A DNA stretch of 64,000 nucleotides from Brachybacterium kimchii (GCF_023373525.1 NZ_CP097218.1:186001-250000); one strand, 5' to 3'; counted from the first letter of the stretch, positions 19,673-29,675 are shown. Made by a program: numbers and translations. Notes: generated by a model not told the origin, from the sequence alone.

Positions 19673-20848
19673 CCCACCTCGAGCCGACCCGACCCCGCCG
19701 CGCCCGGCGCCGATCCCGCGGATCCGGCCGTGCGCCCGGGTATCCCGCCGCGCCGCGAGGACCTCGCGGGCGTCGAGCCGTACGGGGCCCCGCAGATCGA
19801 CGTGCCGCACCTGCTGAACGTCAACGAGAGCCCCTTCGGCCCCTCCGCCGCGCTCGCCGCGGATCTGGGGCGCGCGGTGCAGGAGGCGTCGGCCGGCCTG
19901 AACCGCTATCCCGACCGCGAGTTCACGGCGCTGCGCGCAGACCTCGCCGAGTACCTCGCCGCGGAGTCCGGGATCCCCGCGCCCGCGGTCGAGGAGGTCT
20001 GGGCGGCGAACGGCTCGAACGAGGTCATGCACCAGCTGATGCTCGCCTTCGGCGGGCCCGGCCGCACGGCCCTCGGCTTCGCCCCGCACTACTCGATGTA
20101 TCCCGAGTACGCGCGCGACACCTTCACCCGCTGGGTCGTCGCCGACCGCGGCCCCGCCCCGGACTTCGCGCTCGGCGCGGACGACGTGCGCGAGGCGATC
20201 TCCGCGCACCGTCCGCACATCGTCGTCCTCACCAGCCCGAACAACCCGACGGGGACGGCGCTCGACCCGGAGGTCGTGCGCGCCGCCGCCGAGGCGCTGC
20301 TGCCCAGCTCGGGGATGCTCGTCGTCGACGAGGCCTACGGCGAGTTCCGACGCGACGGCGTGCCCAGCGCGCTCGAGCTGCTCGGCGAGTTCCCGAATCT
20401 CGTGGTCACGCGCACCATGTCCAAGGCCTTCGCGCTCGCCGGCGGCCGTCTGGGCTATCTGGTCGCGGATCCGCGGATCGTCGACGCCGTGCGCGTGGTG
20501 CGCCTGCCCTACCACCTCTCGGCCGTCACCCAGGCCGTCGCCCGCACCGCCCTCGCGCACCGCGAGGAGCTGCTGGGCCAGGTCGAGCGGCTGCGCGCCG
20601 AGCGCGACGCCCTCTTCGACCACCTCGTCGAGCGCGGTCACGTCGTCGCCCCGTCCGACGCGAACTTCGTGTACTTCGAGCCGCTCCTGCACCGGGCCGC
20701 GAGCCGCCACGACGTGTGGGAGGCTCTGCTCGAGCGCGGCGTGCTCATCCGCGAGGTCGGGCCCGAGCCCTGGATGCGGGTCTCGGTCGGCGCGCCCCAG
20801 GACAACGCCGCTTTCCGCACCGCCCTCGAGGAGGCCGACCCCCGATGA
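19670..20848 (+). CDS. hisC: Histidinol-phosphate aminotransferase
   Basis: The 392-residue PLP aminotransferase converts imidazole acetol phosphate and glutamate to histidinol phosphate. The PLP lysine is Lys252 in [16 protein letters not shown]; the substrate-binding region reads [12 protein letters not shown] near residues 45-56, and [11 protein letters not shown] is the conserved PNNPTG segment. The first ~45 residues are an unconserved polar extension. Its stop overlaps the hisB ATG (ATGA). Confidence 0.95.
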   Translation: MPTSSRPDPAAPGADPADPAVRPGIPPRREDLAGVEPYGAPQIDVPHLLNVNESPFGPSAALAADLGRAVQEASAGLNRYPDREFTALRADLAEYLAAESGIPAPAVEEVWAANGSNEVMHQLMLAFGGPGRTALGFAPHYSMYPEYARDTFTRWVVADRGPAPDFALGADDVREAISAHRPHIVVLTSPNNPTGTALDPEVVRAAAEALLPSSGMLVVDEAYGEFRRDGVPSALELLGEFPNLVVTRTMSKAFALAGGRLGYLVADPRIVDAVRVVRLPYHLSAVTQAVARTALAHREELLGQVERLRAERDALFDHLVERGHVVAPSDANFVYFEPLLHRAASRHDVWEALLERGVLIREVGPEPWMRVSVGAPQDNAAFRTALEEADPR

Positions 20849-21471
20849 CACAGACTCCCGACGAGCCCCGCGCGCACCGCACCGCGAGCATCTCGCGCAC
20901 CACCCGCGAGTCCAGCGTCGAGGTCTCCCTCGACCTCGACGGCACGGGCCAGGTGGACGTCTCCACCAGCGTGCCGTTCTACGACCACATGCTCACGGCG
21001 CTGGGCACCCACGCGCGCTTCGACCTCACCGTGCGCGCGAGCGGCGACACCGACATCGACGTCCACCACACGGTGGAGGACACCGCGATCGTGCTCGGCC
21101 AGTGCCTGCGCGAGGCCCTCGGCGACAAGCGCGGCATCACCCGCTTCGGCGAGGCCACCATCCCGCTGGACGAGGCGCTCGCCCACGCGGTGGTCGACGT
21201 CTCCGGCCGCCCCTACTGCGTGCACACCGGCGAGAGCGAGGCGCAGGCCCTGCACCTCATCGGCGGGCACTTCACGGGGTCGCTCACCCGGCACGTCCTG
21301 GAGTCGCTGTCCTTCCACGCGGCCATCTGCCTGCACATGCGCGTCCTCGCCGGTCGGGACCCGCACCACATCGTCGAAGCCCAGTTCAAGGCCCTCGCCC
21401 GGGCCCTGCGCGCCGCGTGCGCCCCCGATCCGCGCGTCGCCGACATCCCCTCCACGAAGGGAGCACTGTGA
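20845..21471 (+). CDS. hisB: Imidazoleglycerol-phosphate dehydratase
   Basis: The 208-residue monofunctional dehydratase carries the two Mn-binding His clusters, [11 protein letters not shown] and [12 protein letters not shown], typical of HisB. It dehydrates imidazole glycerol phosphate in histidine synthesis. No histidinol phosphatase domain is fused, as usual in actinobacteria. Its ATG overlaps hisC's stop and its own TGA overlaps the next gene's GTG, so translation is probably coupled throughout. Confidence 0.96.
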   Translation: MTQTPDEPRAHRTASISRTTRESSVEVSLDLDGTGQVDVSTSVPFYDHMLTALGTHARFDLTVRASGDTDIDVHHTVEDTAIVLGQCLREALGDKRGITRFGEATIPLDEALAHAVVDVSGRPYCVHTGESEAQALHLIGGHFTGSLTRHVLESLSFHAAICLHMRVLAGRDPHHIVEAQFKALARALRAACAPDPRVADIPSTKGAL

Positions 21472-22082
21472 GCACCGCAGAACCGCCCCGCCCCTCCGGC
21501 GGCGACGACGACATCGACGCCGAGTTCGCCCGCCTCACCCAGGGTCTCGACCTCGGCGGCGAGGCCGAGGACGCCGCGGAGGAGTCCGCCCCCTTCACCG
21601 TCGAGGACATCATCGTCGGCGGGGACGACGAGGAGCCCGCGATCGCCGTGGTCGCCACCTCCGTCGCCTCCGCGAAGGCTCTCGCCGGCGCGATCCGCCT
21701 GGGCCGCGAGGCCCGCACCGACGGCGCCGACATCCCCGCCGGCGCCCGCGTCCACGACACCGGCATGGGCGCCATCGCCGTCGGCGCCCTCCAGGAGGAC
21801 GCCGCCCACGAGCTCGCCGCCGTCACCTCGACCGCCCTGCAGCGCAACGGCGTCGTCCTGTTCTGGCGCAAAGGCGACCGCATGACCGCGACCCGCTACA
21901 AGGCGGGGGAGCGCGGGGACGACGTCTCGCCCGCGATCGTCATGGGGGCGATGGACGAGGTCGTCGAGCAGCTCATGCTCGGCTCGGCCGACGTCGCCAC
22001 CCTCGGCGAGGGCTACGACCCCGCCGTCCTCACCCGTGACGAGGCGCTCGCCTGGATCGCGAAGGGGCGCAAGGGTCGATGA
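21468..22082 (+). CDS. Uncharacterised protein encoded between hisB and hisH
   Basis: A 204-residue soluble-looking protein that I do not recognise. Residues 1-50 are acidic and low-complexity ([21 protein letters not shown], then [10 protein letters not shown]); from about 45 it becomes a regular alpha/beta sequence ([46 protein letters not shown]) with no transmembrane segment. It starts at GTG 21468 overlapping the hisB stop (GTGA) and its own TGA overlaps the hisH ATG, so it is embedded in the histidine operon and probably co-translated. Codon use matches its neighbours. A role with HisB or HisH is only a guess from position. Confidence 0.85.
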   Translation: MSTAEPPRPSGGDDDIDAEFARLTQGLDLGGEAEDAAEESAPFTVEDIIVGGDDEEPAIAVVATSVASAKALAGAIRLGREARTDGADIPAGARVHDTGMGAIAVGALQEDAAHELAAVTSTALQRNGVVLFWRKGDRMTATRYKAGERGDDVSPAIVMGAMDEVVEQLMLGSADVATLGEGYDPAVLTRDEALAWIAKGRKGR

Positions 22083-22843
22083 GCGGGAGCGAGAACAGCC
22101 TCACCCCGCAGAGCGACGCCCCTGCGCCGCGCGTGGTCGTCCTGGACCACGGCAGCGGGAACGTCCGCTCCGCCGTGCGCGCCCTCGAGGCCGCCGGCGC
22201 GGACGTCGAGCTCACCGCTGATCGCGACAGGGCGCTCGGGGCCGACGGACTCGTCGTCCCCGGCGTCGGAGCCTTCGCGGCGACCGCCGCGCAGATCCGC
22301 GCCGTGGGCGGCGACCGCATCATCGAGCGGCGTCTGGCCGGCGGGCTCCCGGTGCTCGGCATCTGCGTGGGCCTGCAGGTCATGTTCGCGGCCGGCACCG
22401 AGCACGGAGAGCGCGCGGCGGGCCTCGATCAGTGGCCCGGCGAGATCACCCGCCTCGAGGCCGACGTCGTCCCGCACATGGGCTGGAACACCGTCGAGGC
22501 CCCCCAGGGCAGTCGACTGTTCGCGGGCATCGAGGACGAGCGCTTCTACTTCGTCCACTCCTACGCCGCCCGCGCCTGGGAGTTCGAGTCGCAGCCGCCC
22601 CTGCCCGACCCGCTGGTGACCTGGTCCGATCACGGCGGCGACCGCTTCGTCGCCGCCGTCGAGAACGGTGCGCTGACCGCCACCCAGTTCCACCCGGAGA
22701 AGTCGGGCGGGGCCGGGACGCGTCTGCTGCGCAACTGGCTCGCGGGACTGCCGCGCCTCTCGACGAGGCCGGCGGCCGCGGCCGAAGCCGACGCGGGTGC
22801 GGCCGACGCCGAAGCGGACGCCGATGCGGGGGCCGCCTCATGA
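22079..22843 (+). CDS. hisH: Imidazole glycerol phosphate synthase, glutamine amidotransferase subunit
   Basis: The class I glutaminase (254 residues) supplies ammonia to HisF. The nucleophile is Cys96 in [11 protein letters not shown], and the His/Glu pair is in ATQFHPEKS near residue 205. HisF itself is not in this window. The N terminus has about 16 extra residues before [14 protein letters not shown], and the C terminus carries a 25-residue Ala/Asp/Glu low-complexity tail not needed for activity in homologues. ATG overlaps the preceding TGA. Confidence 0.94.
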   Translation: MSGSENSLTPQSDAPAPRVVVLDHGSGNVRSAVRALEAAGADVELTADRDRALGADGLVVPGVGAFAATAAQIRAVGGDRIIERRLAGGLPVLGICVGLQVMFAAGTEHGERAAGLDQWPGEITRLEADVVPHMGWNTVEAPQGSRLFAGIEDERFYFVHSYAARAWEFESQPPLPDPLVTWSDHGGDRFVAAVENGALTATQFHPEKSGGAGTRLLRNWLAGLPRLSTRPAAAAEADAGAADAEADADAGAAS

Positions 22844-22995
22844 TCCTCGCCTTCGTCATGCTCTTCGCCGGCGGGATGCTGCTCGGCGGGGCGTGGTCCT
22901 TCCACCGCTCCGGCAAGCCCTGGTGGCTGCGGATCCTGCTCCTCGTGCTCGGTCTCGTCTGCGTCGCCGTCTGCATCTGGCGCATCCAGACCTGA
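22840..22995 (+). CDS. Small membrane protein (51 aa) inside the histidine operon
   Basis: The frame is only 52 codons. It starts at an ATG overlapping the hisH stop (ATGA) and encodes [17 protein letters not shown], a short basic turn (FHRSGKPWW), then a second hydrophobic stretch ending CIWRIQT: two transmembrane helices with little else. The coupling to hisH argues that it is real. No family is recognised, and small helical-hairpin proteins of this kind are often left unannotated. Confidence 0.7.
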   Translation: MILAFVMLFAGGMLLGGAWSFHRSGKPWWLRILLLVLGLVCVAVCIWRIQT

Positions 22996-23054
22996 CCCGC
23001 GCTCCCGCCGGCCCTTCCTCTCACCTCTCCCACCGTCCGCTCCCGGAGGACCCC

Positions 23055-23789
23055 ATGACCAGCCCCGCTCTCGAACTCCTGCCCGCCGTCGACGTCCAGG
23101 ACGGCCAGGCCGTGCGCCTCGTCCAGGGCGAGGCCGGCACCGAGACCAGCTACGGCTCGCCGCTCGAGGCGGCGCGCGCCTTCGAGGAGGGCGGGGCGAG
23201 CTGGCTGCATCTCGTGGACCTCGACGCCGCCTTCGGGCGCGGCAGCAACGCGAACCTGCTCGCCGAGGTCGTCGCGGCCGTCGATCTGCAGGTCGAGCTC
23301 TCCGGCGGCATCCGCGACGACGCGAGCCTCACGGCCGCGCTCGCGACCGGCTGCCGCCGCGTGAACCTCGGCACCGCCGCCCTCGAGAACCCGGAGTGGA
23401 CGGCCGAGGTCATCGCCGAGCACGGCGACCGCATCGCCGTGGGCCTCGACGTGCGCGGCTCGACGCTCGCCGCGCGCGGCTGGACCAAGGAGGGCGGTGA
23501 CCTCTGGGAGGCGATCGAGCGCCTCGACGCCGCCGGCTGCGCCCGCTACGTCATCACCGACGTGACGAAGGACGGCATGATGAGCGGCCCCAACGTGGAC
23601 CTGCTGCGCCGCGTGTGCGAGAGCACCGACGCGCAGGTCGTGGCCTCCGGCGGCATCTCCTCGCTCGACGACCTCGCGGCACTGCGGACCCTCGTGCCCG
23701 AGGGCGTCGAGGGCGCGATCGTCGGCAAGGCACTCTACGCCGGCGCGTTCACCCTGCCCGAGGCACTCGAGGTGGCGGGACGCCCATGA
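23055..23789 (+). CDS. priA: Phosphoribosyl isomerase PriA (HisA/TrpF)
   Basis: The 244-residue TIM-barrel isomerase acts on ProFAR in histidine synthesis and, in actinobacteria, usually also on phosphoribosyl anthranilate in tryptophan synthesis. The catalytic Asp residues are in [10 protein letters not shown] (near 11) and [14 protein letters not shown]; the phosphate loops are GGIRDD and SGGISS. The bifunctional role is assigned from the family and was not tested. ATG follows GGAGGA; TGA overlaps the next ATG. Confidence 0.93.
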   Translation: MTSPALELLPAVDVQDGQAVRLVQGEAGTETSYGSPLEAARAFEEGGASWLHLVDLDAAFGRGSNANLLAEVVAAVDLQVELSGGIRDDASLTAALATGCRRVNLGTAALENPEWTAEVIAEHGDRIAVGLDVRGSTLAARGWTKEGGDLWEAIERLDAAGCARYVITDVTKDGMMSGPNVDLLRRVCESTDAQVVASGGISSLDDLAALRTLVPEGVEGAIVGKALYAGAFTLPEALEVAGRP

Positions 23790-24670
23790 CGCCCGCGGGA
23801 GAGGTGCCCGACCCGGAGAGCACCGTGGGCGGGCGCACCCTGCCGGCCCACTTCCGCGAGAAGTCGCGCTTCACCGACACCGCGGGCACCAGCTGGGCGG
23901 GCCGTGACTACAGCACGAGCCCCTTCCCCGAGGACGACGGCACCACCCCGCGCCCCGTCGCCGAGGCGCTCGATGCGCTCACCGCAGGGCAAGACCCCTC
24001 CCGTCGGCACCTTGTCGCCGCGCTCGCCGGCAGCCGGGTGCTCGTGCCGATCATGGCCGTCGCCACCGAGGAGGGCACGACGGCCCACGGTCTGACCGGC
24101 GACAATGGGGCGGACATGGCGATGGTCTCCATCACCGCGCCCGACGGCTCCCGTGTCCTCCCCGTGTTCACCTCGGTCACCCAGCTGCAGCGTTGGCAGC
24201 AGCGCGCCCGGCCCGTCCCCACGCCCACTGCGCAGGCCGCCCAGGCGGCCGTGCAGGAGGGCATCACCCAGCTCGTGCTCAATCCCGCCGCGCAGGCGGT
24301 CGAGGGGCCGGACGGCGGGGCGGGGGGCCCGGCTGCGGCAGGTGCGGACCCCGCGGCCGACGCGTGCGGGCCGGTGCTTCTGCAGCGCTCCGTGCTGTGG
24401 GCGCTCGCACAGGGACGGGACTGGGTGCCCCCGCACGAGGACCCCGAGGTCGCCGCCGAGCTCGCGCGCATCGCCGGCACCCTGACCGAGGTGCTCGCGC
24501 TCGACCCGCGCCCCGGGGAGCGCGCCGAGGTGGATCTGCTGGTGCGCCTGCGTCCGGGCCTCGACGGGGCCGACGTGCAGAGGGTCGTCGGGGCGCTCGG
24601 CGAGCGCCTCGGCGCCTCGATGCTCGTCGCGGACCGCGTGAGCTCGCTCAAGCTCACGCTGGGACGGTGA
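23786..24670 (+). CDS. SseB family protein
   Basis: The 294-residue protein matches the SseB N-terminal domain ([19 protein letters not shown], then [21 protein letters not shown]). A Gly/Ala/Pro-rich insertion lies at about 175-192, followed by a C-terminal SseB-like region ending [14 protein letters not shown]. SseB of E. coli was named for enhanced serine sensitivity; the biochemical role is not known. In actinobacteria it is often found after priA, as here, where its ATG overlaps the priA stop. Confidence 0.82.
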   Translation: MTPAGEVPDPESTVGGRTLPAHFREKSRFTDTAGTSWAGRDYSTSPFPEDDGTTPRPVAEALDALTAGQDPSRRHLVAALAGSRVLVPIMAVATEEGTTAHGLTGDNGADMAMVSITAPDGSRVLPVFTSVTQLQRWQQRARPVPTPTAQAAQAAVQEGITQLVLNPAAQAVEGPDGGAGGPAAAGADPAADACGPVLLQRSVLWALAQGRDWVPPHEDPEVAAELARIAGTLTEVLALDPRPGERAEVDLLVRLRPGLDGADVQRVVGALGERLGASMLVADRVSSLKLTLGR

Positions 24671-24724
24671 GCGCGCCCGGCCCGACGCCCGGACGATCGT
24701 GTCGGTCGTCCCGCCGCTGACGGA

Positions 24725-25234
24725 TCAGCTGACGCGGCCGGTCCACTTCTCGCCCGGTGCCCGCCCCGGCTCGTCGGGGAACGGCAGGGCCTCCGCGAAG
24801 GCGAGCTGCAGGGTGCGCAGGCCGTCGCGCAGAGAGCGCGCATGCTCGTTGCCGATCTCGGGGGAGGCGGCCGTGACGAGCCCGGCGAGGGATGCGATGA
24901 GCTTCCGCGCCTCGTCGAGATCCTGGTAGTGGCCCGTGGTCTCGTCCTCGGCGAGCCCGATCTTCACGGCGGCCGCGCTCATCAGGTGCACTGCCGCGCT
25001 CGAGATGATCTCGACGGCGGCGACGTCCGCGATGTCGCGCGCGGCGTCGGACGCGATCCCGATCTCGGCGTCCTGGTGGCTGTGCCCCGAGTGGTCGTGC
25101 GCGCCCTGATCGGAGGGGCTGCGCGCCTCCTCGAGCCGGAAGGACTGCGGAACCTCGGGGGAGCCGGCGGTGCCGGGGGAGTCCGCGTCGTCGGCGGGGC
25201 TGGCGGGGGTGCCGAGGTCGGGCATGTCGTTCAC
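24725..25234 (-). CDS. DUF1844 domain protein
   Basis: The 169-residue protein has an unstructured N-terminal half with a His-rich patch (His46, 48, 51 and 53) and a C-terminal DUF1844 region ([23 protein letters not shown], then [17 protein letters not shown]). DUF1844 genes are found next to infC across actinobacteria, as here (divergent); function unknown. I chose the GTG at 25234 because AAGGA precedes it by 4 bases; the ATG at 25225 is the alternative. It is convergent with the SseB gene. Confidence 0.82.
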   Translation of the reverse strand: MNDMPDLGTPASPADDADSPGTAGSPEVPQSFRLEEARSPSDQGAHDHSGHSHQDAEIGIASDAARDIADVAAVEIISSAAVHLMSAAAVKIGLAEDETTGHYQDLDEARKLIASLAGLVTAASPEIGNEHARSLRDGLRTLQLAFAEALPFPDEPGRAPGEKWTGRVS

Positions 25235-25299
25235 AGGGTCCTTCACGAGGTCGAGGGGAGGGGCGACGCATGTCACGGGGCGCGGCGTCGTCCTGCTGG

Positions 25300-25458
25300 T
25301 AGCATAGGGGACCGGAACATGACGTTCCCCTTTGCAAGTGGAGCCTCTCCCACCTCGCGGCGTGCAGTCGTCGGGGTCGTGTCGCAGCCTGACGTCCGCG
25401 TCGGCAGCGCGCCCGTGCGGCGCGTGCACTCGAGGCCTCCACATCCGTGTGGGGGCCT
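25300..25458 (+). promoter_or_regulatory. infC promoter and structured leader
   Basis: TAGCAT at 25300-25305 is a plausible -10, giving a leader of about 184 bases before infC. The leader contains a hairpin of 11 pairs (one G-U) joining 25433-25443 to 25448-25458 around a TCCG tetraloop, 38 bases before the start codon. infC-rpmI-rplT operons are autoregulated through structured leaders in other bacteria (L20 in Firmicutes); whether this one works that way is unknown. Confidence 0.45.
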
Positions 25459-25495
25459 TCGTCATGTCGTCGGACACCGAGGTGAGGAGACACCC

Positions 25496-26194
25496 ATCAG
25501 CGAACAGCGCATCAATGGCCAGATCAGGGTCCCGAAGGTCCTGCTGGTCGGACCCAATGGCGAACAGGTCGGCACCGTGCGTGTCGAGGACGCCCTGCGG
25601 CTCGCCGCGGAGGCCGACCTCGATCTCGTCGAGGTCGCCCCGGGCGCGAATCCGCCCGTGTGCCGTCTCATGGACTATGGCAAGTACAAGTACGAAGCCA
25701 ACATGAAGGCACGCGAGTCCCGCAAGAACCAGACCAATACGCTCCAGAAGGAGATTCGTATGGGTCTGAAGATCGATACCCACGACTACGAGACCAAGCG
25801 TCGCAACGTGGAGAAGTTCCTCGCCGGCGGTGACAAGGTCAAGGTCATGGTGCGCTTCCGCGGCCGCGAGCAGGCTCGTCCCGAGCGCGGCATCCAGCTG
25901 CTGGGACGGATGGCGGAGGACGTCGCCGACTTCGGCTTCGTCGAGTCGCATCCTCGCCAGGACGGTCGCACCATGGTGATGGTGCTCGGCCCGGTGAAGA
26001 AGAAGACCCAGGCCCGTGCGGAGGCGCGCAAGCGCCGCACCGACGCCGAGAAGGCCAAGGACAAGGAGAACGCCGCCGCGAACTCCGCTCCTGCCGACAC
26101 CTCGGCCGCCGATGCCACCTCGGCCGCTGCCACGACGTCGGACGCCGACGCCGCGCCGGCCACTCCGGACTCCGCGCCGGACCCCCAGTCCTGA
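25496..26194 (+). CDS. infC: Translation initiation factor IF-3, AUC start
   Basis: The 232-residue IF-3 has the N-domain ([36 protein letters not shown]), the linker and the C-domain ([26 protein letters not shown]). It keeps subunits apart and checks start codons. The natural start is ATC at 25496: GAGGAG lies 6 bases upstream, homology begins at once, and no ATG or GTG lies in frame between the ribosome site and there. IF-3 rejects AUC/AUU starts, so this fits the autoregulation known for E. coli infC (AUU). The tail from ~residue 190 is an Ala/Asp/Thr-rich extension. Confidence 0.92.
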   Translation: MSEQRINGQIRVPKVLLVGPNGEQVGTVRVEDALRLAAEADLDLVEVAPGANPPVCRLMDYGKYKYEANMKARESRKNQTNTLQKEIRMGLKIDTHDYETKRRNVEKFLAGGDKVKVMVRFRGREQARPERGIQLLGRMAEDVADFGFVESHPRQDGRTMVMVLGPVKKKTQARAEARKRRTDAEKAKDKENAAANSAPADTSAADATSAAATTSDADAAPATPDSAPDPQS

Positions 26195-26252
26195 TCGCTC
26201 GCCCGCACCCCGCGTGCGGGCCCACGATCCCATTCAGAAGGAGAACAGGCTG

Positions 26253-26447
26253 ATGCCGAAGAACAAGACCCACTCGGGCACCAAGAAGCGCGTCCGGGTG
26301 ACCGGCTCCGGCAAGCTCATGCGCGAGAAGGCGAACGCTCGCCACCTGCTCGAGCACAAGAGCTCCACCCGCAAGCGCCGTCTGGGCAGCGACACGAACG
26401 TCGCGAAGTCCGACGCCAAGCGCGTGAAGAAGCTTCTGGGCCGCTGA
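26253..26447 (+). CDS. rpmI: 50S ribosomal protein L35
   Basis: The 64-residue basic protein ([21 protein letters not shown], then a C terminus of KRVKKLLGR) is a full-length bL35. It follows infC by 58 bases and precedes rplT, the conserved infC-rpmI-rplT order. The ATG has AGAAGGAG about 9 bases upstream. Confidence 0.97.
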   Translation: MPKNKTHSGTKKRVRVTGSGKLMREKANARHLLEHKSSTRKRRLGSDTNVAKSDAKRVKKLLGR

Positions 26448-26511
26448 GCCCCCTCGCGGGATTCCTGAGTTCCCGCACCATCGAACTCGAACACCAGCGA
26501 AGGAGAATCAC

Positions 26512-26892
26512 GTGGCACGCGTGAAGCGGGCGGTCAACGCCCAGAAGAAGCGTCGGGAGATCCTCGAGCAGGCCAGCGGCTACCGCGGGCAGCGCTCGCG
26601 TCTGTACCGCAAGGCGAAGGAGCAGGTGCTCCACTCGCAGACCTACAACTACCGCGACCGCAAGGTCCGCAAGAGCGACTTCCGTCGTCTGTGGATCCAG
26701 CGCATCAACGCTGCGGCGCGCGCGAACGGCATGACCTACAACCGCCTCATCCAGGGCCTCGGCCTCGCGGGTGTCGAGGTCGACCGTCGCATGCTCGCCG
26801 AGCTCGCGGTGAACGACGCGCCGGCCTTCGCCGCGCTCGTGCAGACCGCCAAGAGCGCCCTGCCGAAGGACGTCAACGCCCCCGCGGCCTGA
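26512..26892 (+). CDS. rplT: 50S ribosomal protein L20
   Basis: The 126-residue bL20 opens [19 protein letters not shown] and contains [30 protein letters not shown] and the [16 protein letters not shown] segment. It is an early assembly protein of the 50S subunit. The start codon is GTG at 26512 with AAGGAG upstream. Confidence 0.97.
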   Translation: MARVKRAVNAQKKRREILEQASGYRGQRSRLYRKAKEQVLHSQTYNYRDRKVRKSDFRRLWIQRINAAARANGMTYNRLIQGLGLAGVEVDRRMLAELAVNDAPAFAALVQTAKSALPKDVNAPAA

Positions 26893-26914
26893 CCCTCGAC
26901 AGCCAGCTCGCACG

Positions 26915-27766
26915 ATGAGCACCACGGAACGCCCGGACAGCTGGGCGATCACCTCCCCGAGATCAGATCGGGTGAAGAGGATCGCCGCGCTGTCCGGGCG
27001 TTCTGCTCGTCGTAAGCAGGGGCGGTTCCGCGTCGAGGGCCCGCAGGCCGTCCGCTCGCTCCTCCAGCATTCCGCCCCGCTCGTGCGGGAGCTGTACGTC
27101 ACCGCCGACGGGGCCACGGCGCATCCCGACATCCTGGAGCTCGCGGACGCGCACGCGATCCGCCCCCGCGACGTCGACCCTTCGATCCTGCGGGCGATGA
27201 CCCGCGGCGAGGAGGACGGCGCCGCCGCATCCATGGCCGCCCCGCAGGGCGTGCTCGCCGTCGCCGACCTCCCCTCGGCGTCGCTCCACGCGGTGCTCGA
27301 TACCCTCCCCGACGGGCCACTCACGGCGCTGGTCCTCCACGGCGTCCAGGACCCCGGGAACGCGGGCACCCTGATCCGTGCGGCCGACGCCTCGGGCGCG
27401 CGCGCGGTGCTCGCCACGACCGGCACCGTGGACCTGTACTCCCCGAAGGTCGTCCGCTCGGCGACCGGCAGCCTCTTCCATCTGCCCGTGGTCGCCGGGA
27501 TCGCCCCGGAGGACCTCTCACCCGCTCTGCACGATGCGGGCATCTCCGTGCTGGCGACCAGCGGGTACGCCGATCACGACCTCTTCACCACGGAGCTCCC
27601 CACGCGCGGGGCATGGATCATGGGCAACGAGGCCCACGGTCTGCCGCAGGAGATGCTCGATACGGCCGACCTCGCCGTGCGGATCCCGCTCGCGGGCGAC
27701 GCGGAGTCCCTCAACGTCGCGATCGCTGCGACCGTCTGCCTCTTCGAGACCCTGCGGCGACGCTGA
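26915..27766 (+). CDS. TrmH/SpoU family RNA 2'-O-methyltransferase
   Basis: The 283-residue SPOUT methyltransferase has an N-terminal substrate-binding domain (RVKRIAALSGRSARRKQGRF, as in TsnR/RlmB relatives). The knotted SAM domain carries the motifs VLHGVQDPGNAGTLIRAADA, GAWIMGNEAHGLPQE and IPLAGDAESLNVAIAA. It should methylate a ribose 2'-OH in rRNA or tRNA; the site cannot be told. Position after rplT is common in actinobacteria and it may be co-transcribed. Confidence 0.92.
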   Translation: MSTTERPDSWAITSPRSDRVKRIAALSGRSARRKQGRFRVEGPQAVRSLLQHSAPLVRELYVTADGATAHPDILELADAHAIRPRDVDPSILRAMTRGEEDGAAASMAAPQGVLAVADLPSASLHAVLDTLPDGPLTALVLHGVQDPGNAGTLIRAADASGARAVLATTGTVDLYSPKVVRSATGSLFHLPVVAGIAPEDLSPALHDAGISVLATSGYADHDLFTTELPTRGAWIMGNEAHGLPQEMLDTADLAVRIPLAGDAESLNVAIAATVCLFETLRRR

Positions 27767-27774
27767 GCGCCCGA

Positions 27775-29475
27775 CTACGCCACGGCGCCGTGCTCCTCGA
27801 AGGGGTGGACCGTGCCGGCGATGTGGTCCGCGAACTCGACGAGTCGCGCGCTGCTGATCGGATCCAGCCCGATCATCCGCTCGACATCACCCTCCTGCTC
27901 GTCGACCGGGAACTCGTCCGGAGCGAAGGCAGGGAGCATGAACACGTCCGCGGGCGGGGTTCGGTGCGGGTCGACGTCCCGAGACTGGTCGACGCCCCTG
28001 TGGGAGACGCCTTCCCCGCGCAGGGCGCAGCGCAACGGGGGAGCGGCGCTCGAATAGCTGCGTCCCATCGGGGTCGTGATCTCGTAGGTGCGGGACGGTG
28101 CCCGGGCCGGCGGCGCGTTCGGAGGTCCTGAACCGCACTGCTCGGCGTCCTCGAGCGTTCCGCTCCAGCCGGGCAGCGCCATGAGGTAGTTGCACCCTTC
28201 GCAGCGCGCGACGCCGTTCGCGACGACGGTCTCACCGCCGTCGGCGTATCGCACGACGTGGTCGATGTGACGGGCACGGGCGTCGCAGAACGGTGTGCGG
28301 CAGTGCTGATCGGCCATCTCCACGAAACGCCGTTCGTTGCCGGTGAATCGCCGTCGGCTCGCATCGGCGTCCCGCAGACGCCCTGACACAGGATCGGTGT
28401 ACAGGCGGCGGATGAAGCGTGCCGGGTCGGCGCGGAGCTGCTGGTCGGGCGGCTCCGGATCCTTCTCGTCTCCCGGCCCCTGCGGCGCCGCGAGCGCGAG
28501 CCGGCGGGCGATCGCCGCGGGCATGGGATGCCCTTCGACCCACGCGGTGTCCTCGCCGCCGGCGAGCAGCGACTCGTCGGTTATCAGCAGCTGGATCTCC
28601 ACGTCGACGTCCTCGGGTCGCTCGAGTCCCGTGGTCCGTCGGAAGAGCGCATCGGCCATGTGCTGGCCCCTCGTGCCCTCGACGCCGGAGGCCCGCGCGC
28701 TGGAGGCGGCGTCGTCGAGCGCCTTGTACACGGCTACGCCCTCGACGAGCGGGAGAAGCGCGCTCACGCGCACCACCGCGTCGGACACAGGCCGGATCGA
28801 GACGTGCCGCTCACCGACCTCGCGCTCGTTGCGGGCGAGCGCGGCCTGCTGGTCGATCTCGTCGGCGCGGGCCCTGGCCATCCCGCCCGCGCGGCGCGGG
28901 GAGACCTCCGGCAGGTGCTCGGCCACGGAGGCGTCGACCCGTGCACGGTCCTCGTCGTCGAGGCAGAGGACGGCCTTGGCGACCTCGTCGGCCGACCAGC
29001 GCGAGATCTCGCCTCGCGCGAGCAGCCCCATGGTCCGCGGGAGCGTCTCCACGATCACCCGGTCCAGGGCGAGCTGGTTGCCCTTGCGCGCAGGCGAGGC
29101 GTGCCGGGAGAGTGCGAGCTCGTGCGAGAGCCCCTTGCCGATCGCCTCGTGCGGGATGCCGTCGTTCCTCTGCTGTGCGATGCGGGCATGGCGGAACGCG
29201 ACGGAGGCGCGCATCTGCACCGCATCGGTGCGCGAGCGCAGCCGCTCGCTGACCGCGACCACGTCGAGCAGCGCGCCCGGGAGGGAGATGGTCGACGTCC
29301 CGGTGGAAGCGGAGACATCACCGGTGAACGGGCCTTCGGCCTCCGACGGATCGGCGTCGAGCGCAGAGAGGATCCCCTCGGCGCGCTCGACGAGGCCCGC
29401 GGCGGATTCCAGGAGGGCGAGCGCGTGCGCCGCACGGGACGCGTGCTGCGGCAGGGGCGTGGCCGTGTGCGTCAT
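27775..29475 (-). CDS. DUF222 and HNH endonuclease domain protein (13E12-like)
   Basis: The 566-residue protein has a long DUF222 region (about residues 20-330) and an HNH nuclease domain near 385-440: CRTPFCDARARHIDHVVRY, an Asn in ETVVANGVARC, and CEGCNYLMALPGW. The Cys pairs would bind structural zinc. This is the multicopy actinobacterial 13E12-type family; nuclease activity is inferred from the motifs and the biological role is unknown. The last 130 residues are unconserved. I chose ATG 29475 with GGGAGG 8 bases upstream over the GTG at 29484. It ends only 8 bases from the convergent methyltransferase gene. Confidence 0.87.
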   Translation of the reverse strand: MTHTATPLPQHASRAAHALALLESAAGLVERAEGILSALDADPSEAEGPFTGDVSASTGTSTISLPGALLDVVAVSERLRSRTDAVQMRASVAFRHARIAQQRNDGIPHEAIGKGLSHELALSRHASPARKGNQLALDRVIVETLPRTMGLLARGEISRWSADEVAKAVLCLDDEDRARVDASVAEHLPEVSPRRAGGMARARADEIDQQAALARNEREVGERHVSIRPVSDAVVRVSALLPLVEGVAVYKALDDAASSARASGVEGTRGQHMADALFRRTTGLERPEDVDVEIQLLITDESLLAGGEDTAWVEGHPMPAAIARRLALAAPQGPGDEKDPEPPDQQLRADPARFIRRLYTDPVSGRLRDADASRRRFTGNERRFVEMADQHCRTPFCDARARHIDHVVRYADGGETVVANGVARCEGCNYLMALPGWSGTLEDAEQCGSGPPNAPPARAPSRTYEITTPMGRSYSSAAPPLRCALRGEGVSHRGVDQSRDVDPHRTPPADVFMLPAFAPDEFPVDEQEGDVERMIGLDPISSARLVEFADHIAGTVHPFEEHGAVA

Positions 29476-29675
29476 CGGCGCCACCTCCCGCCCGCGTCAT
29501 CGCTGGTCATCTGGGCCACCGGGCGGACAGTCGGCGGGAGCCGATGCCGTTGTCCGATGCTGTTCTTCGACTCTACGAGGACGCACCGACATCCGACGCC
29601 GCAGGACGCGGTATGTGGAGAACGCACGCTGGGGAGGAACCGTGCGAGACGGGCCGCCGCTCCGCGATCTGCCCC

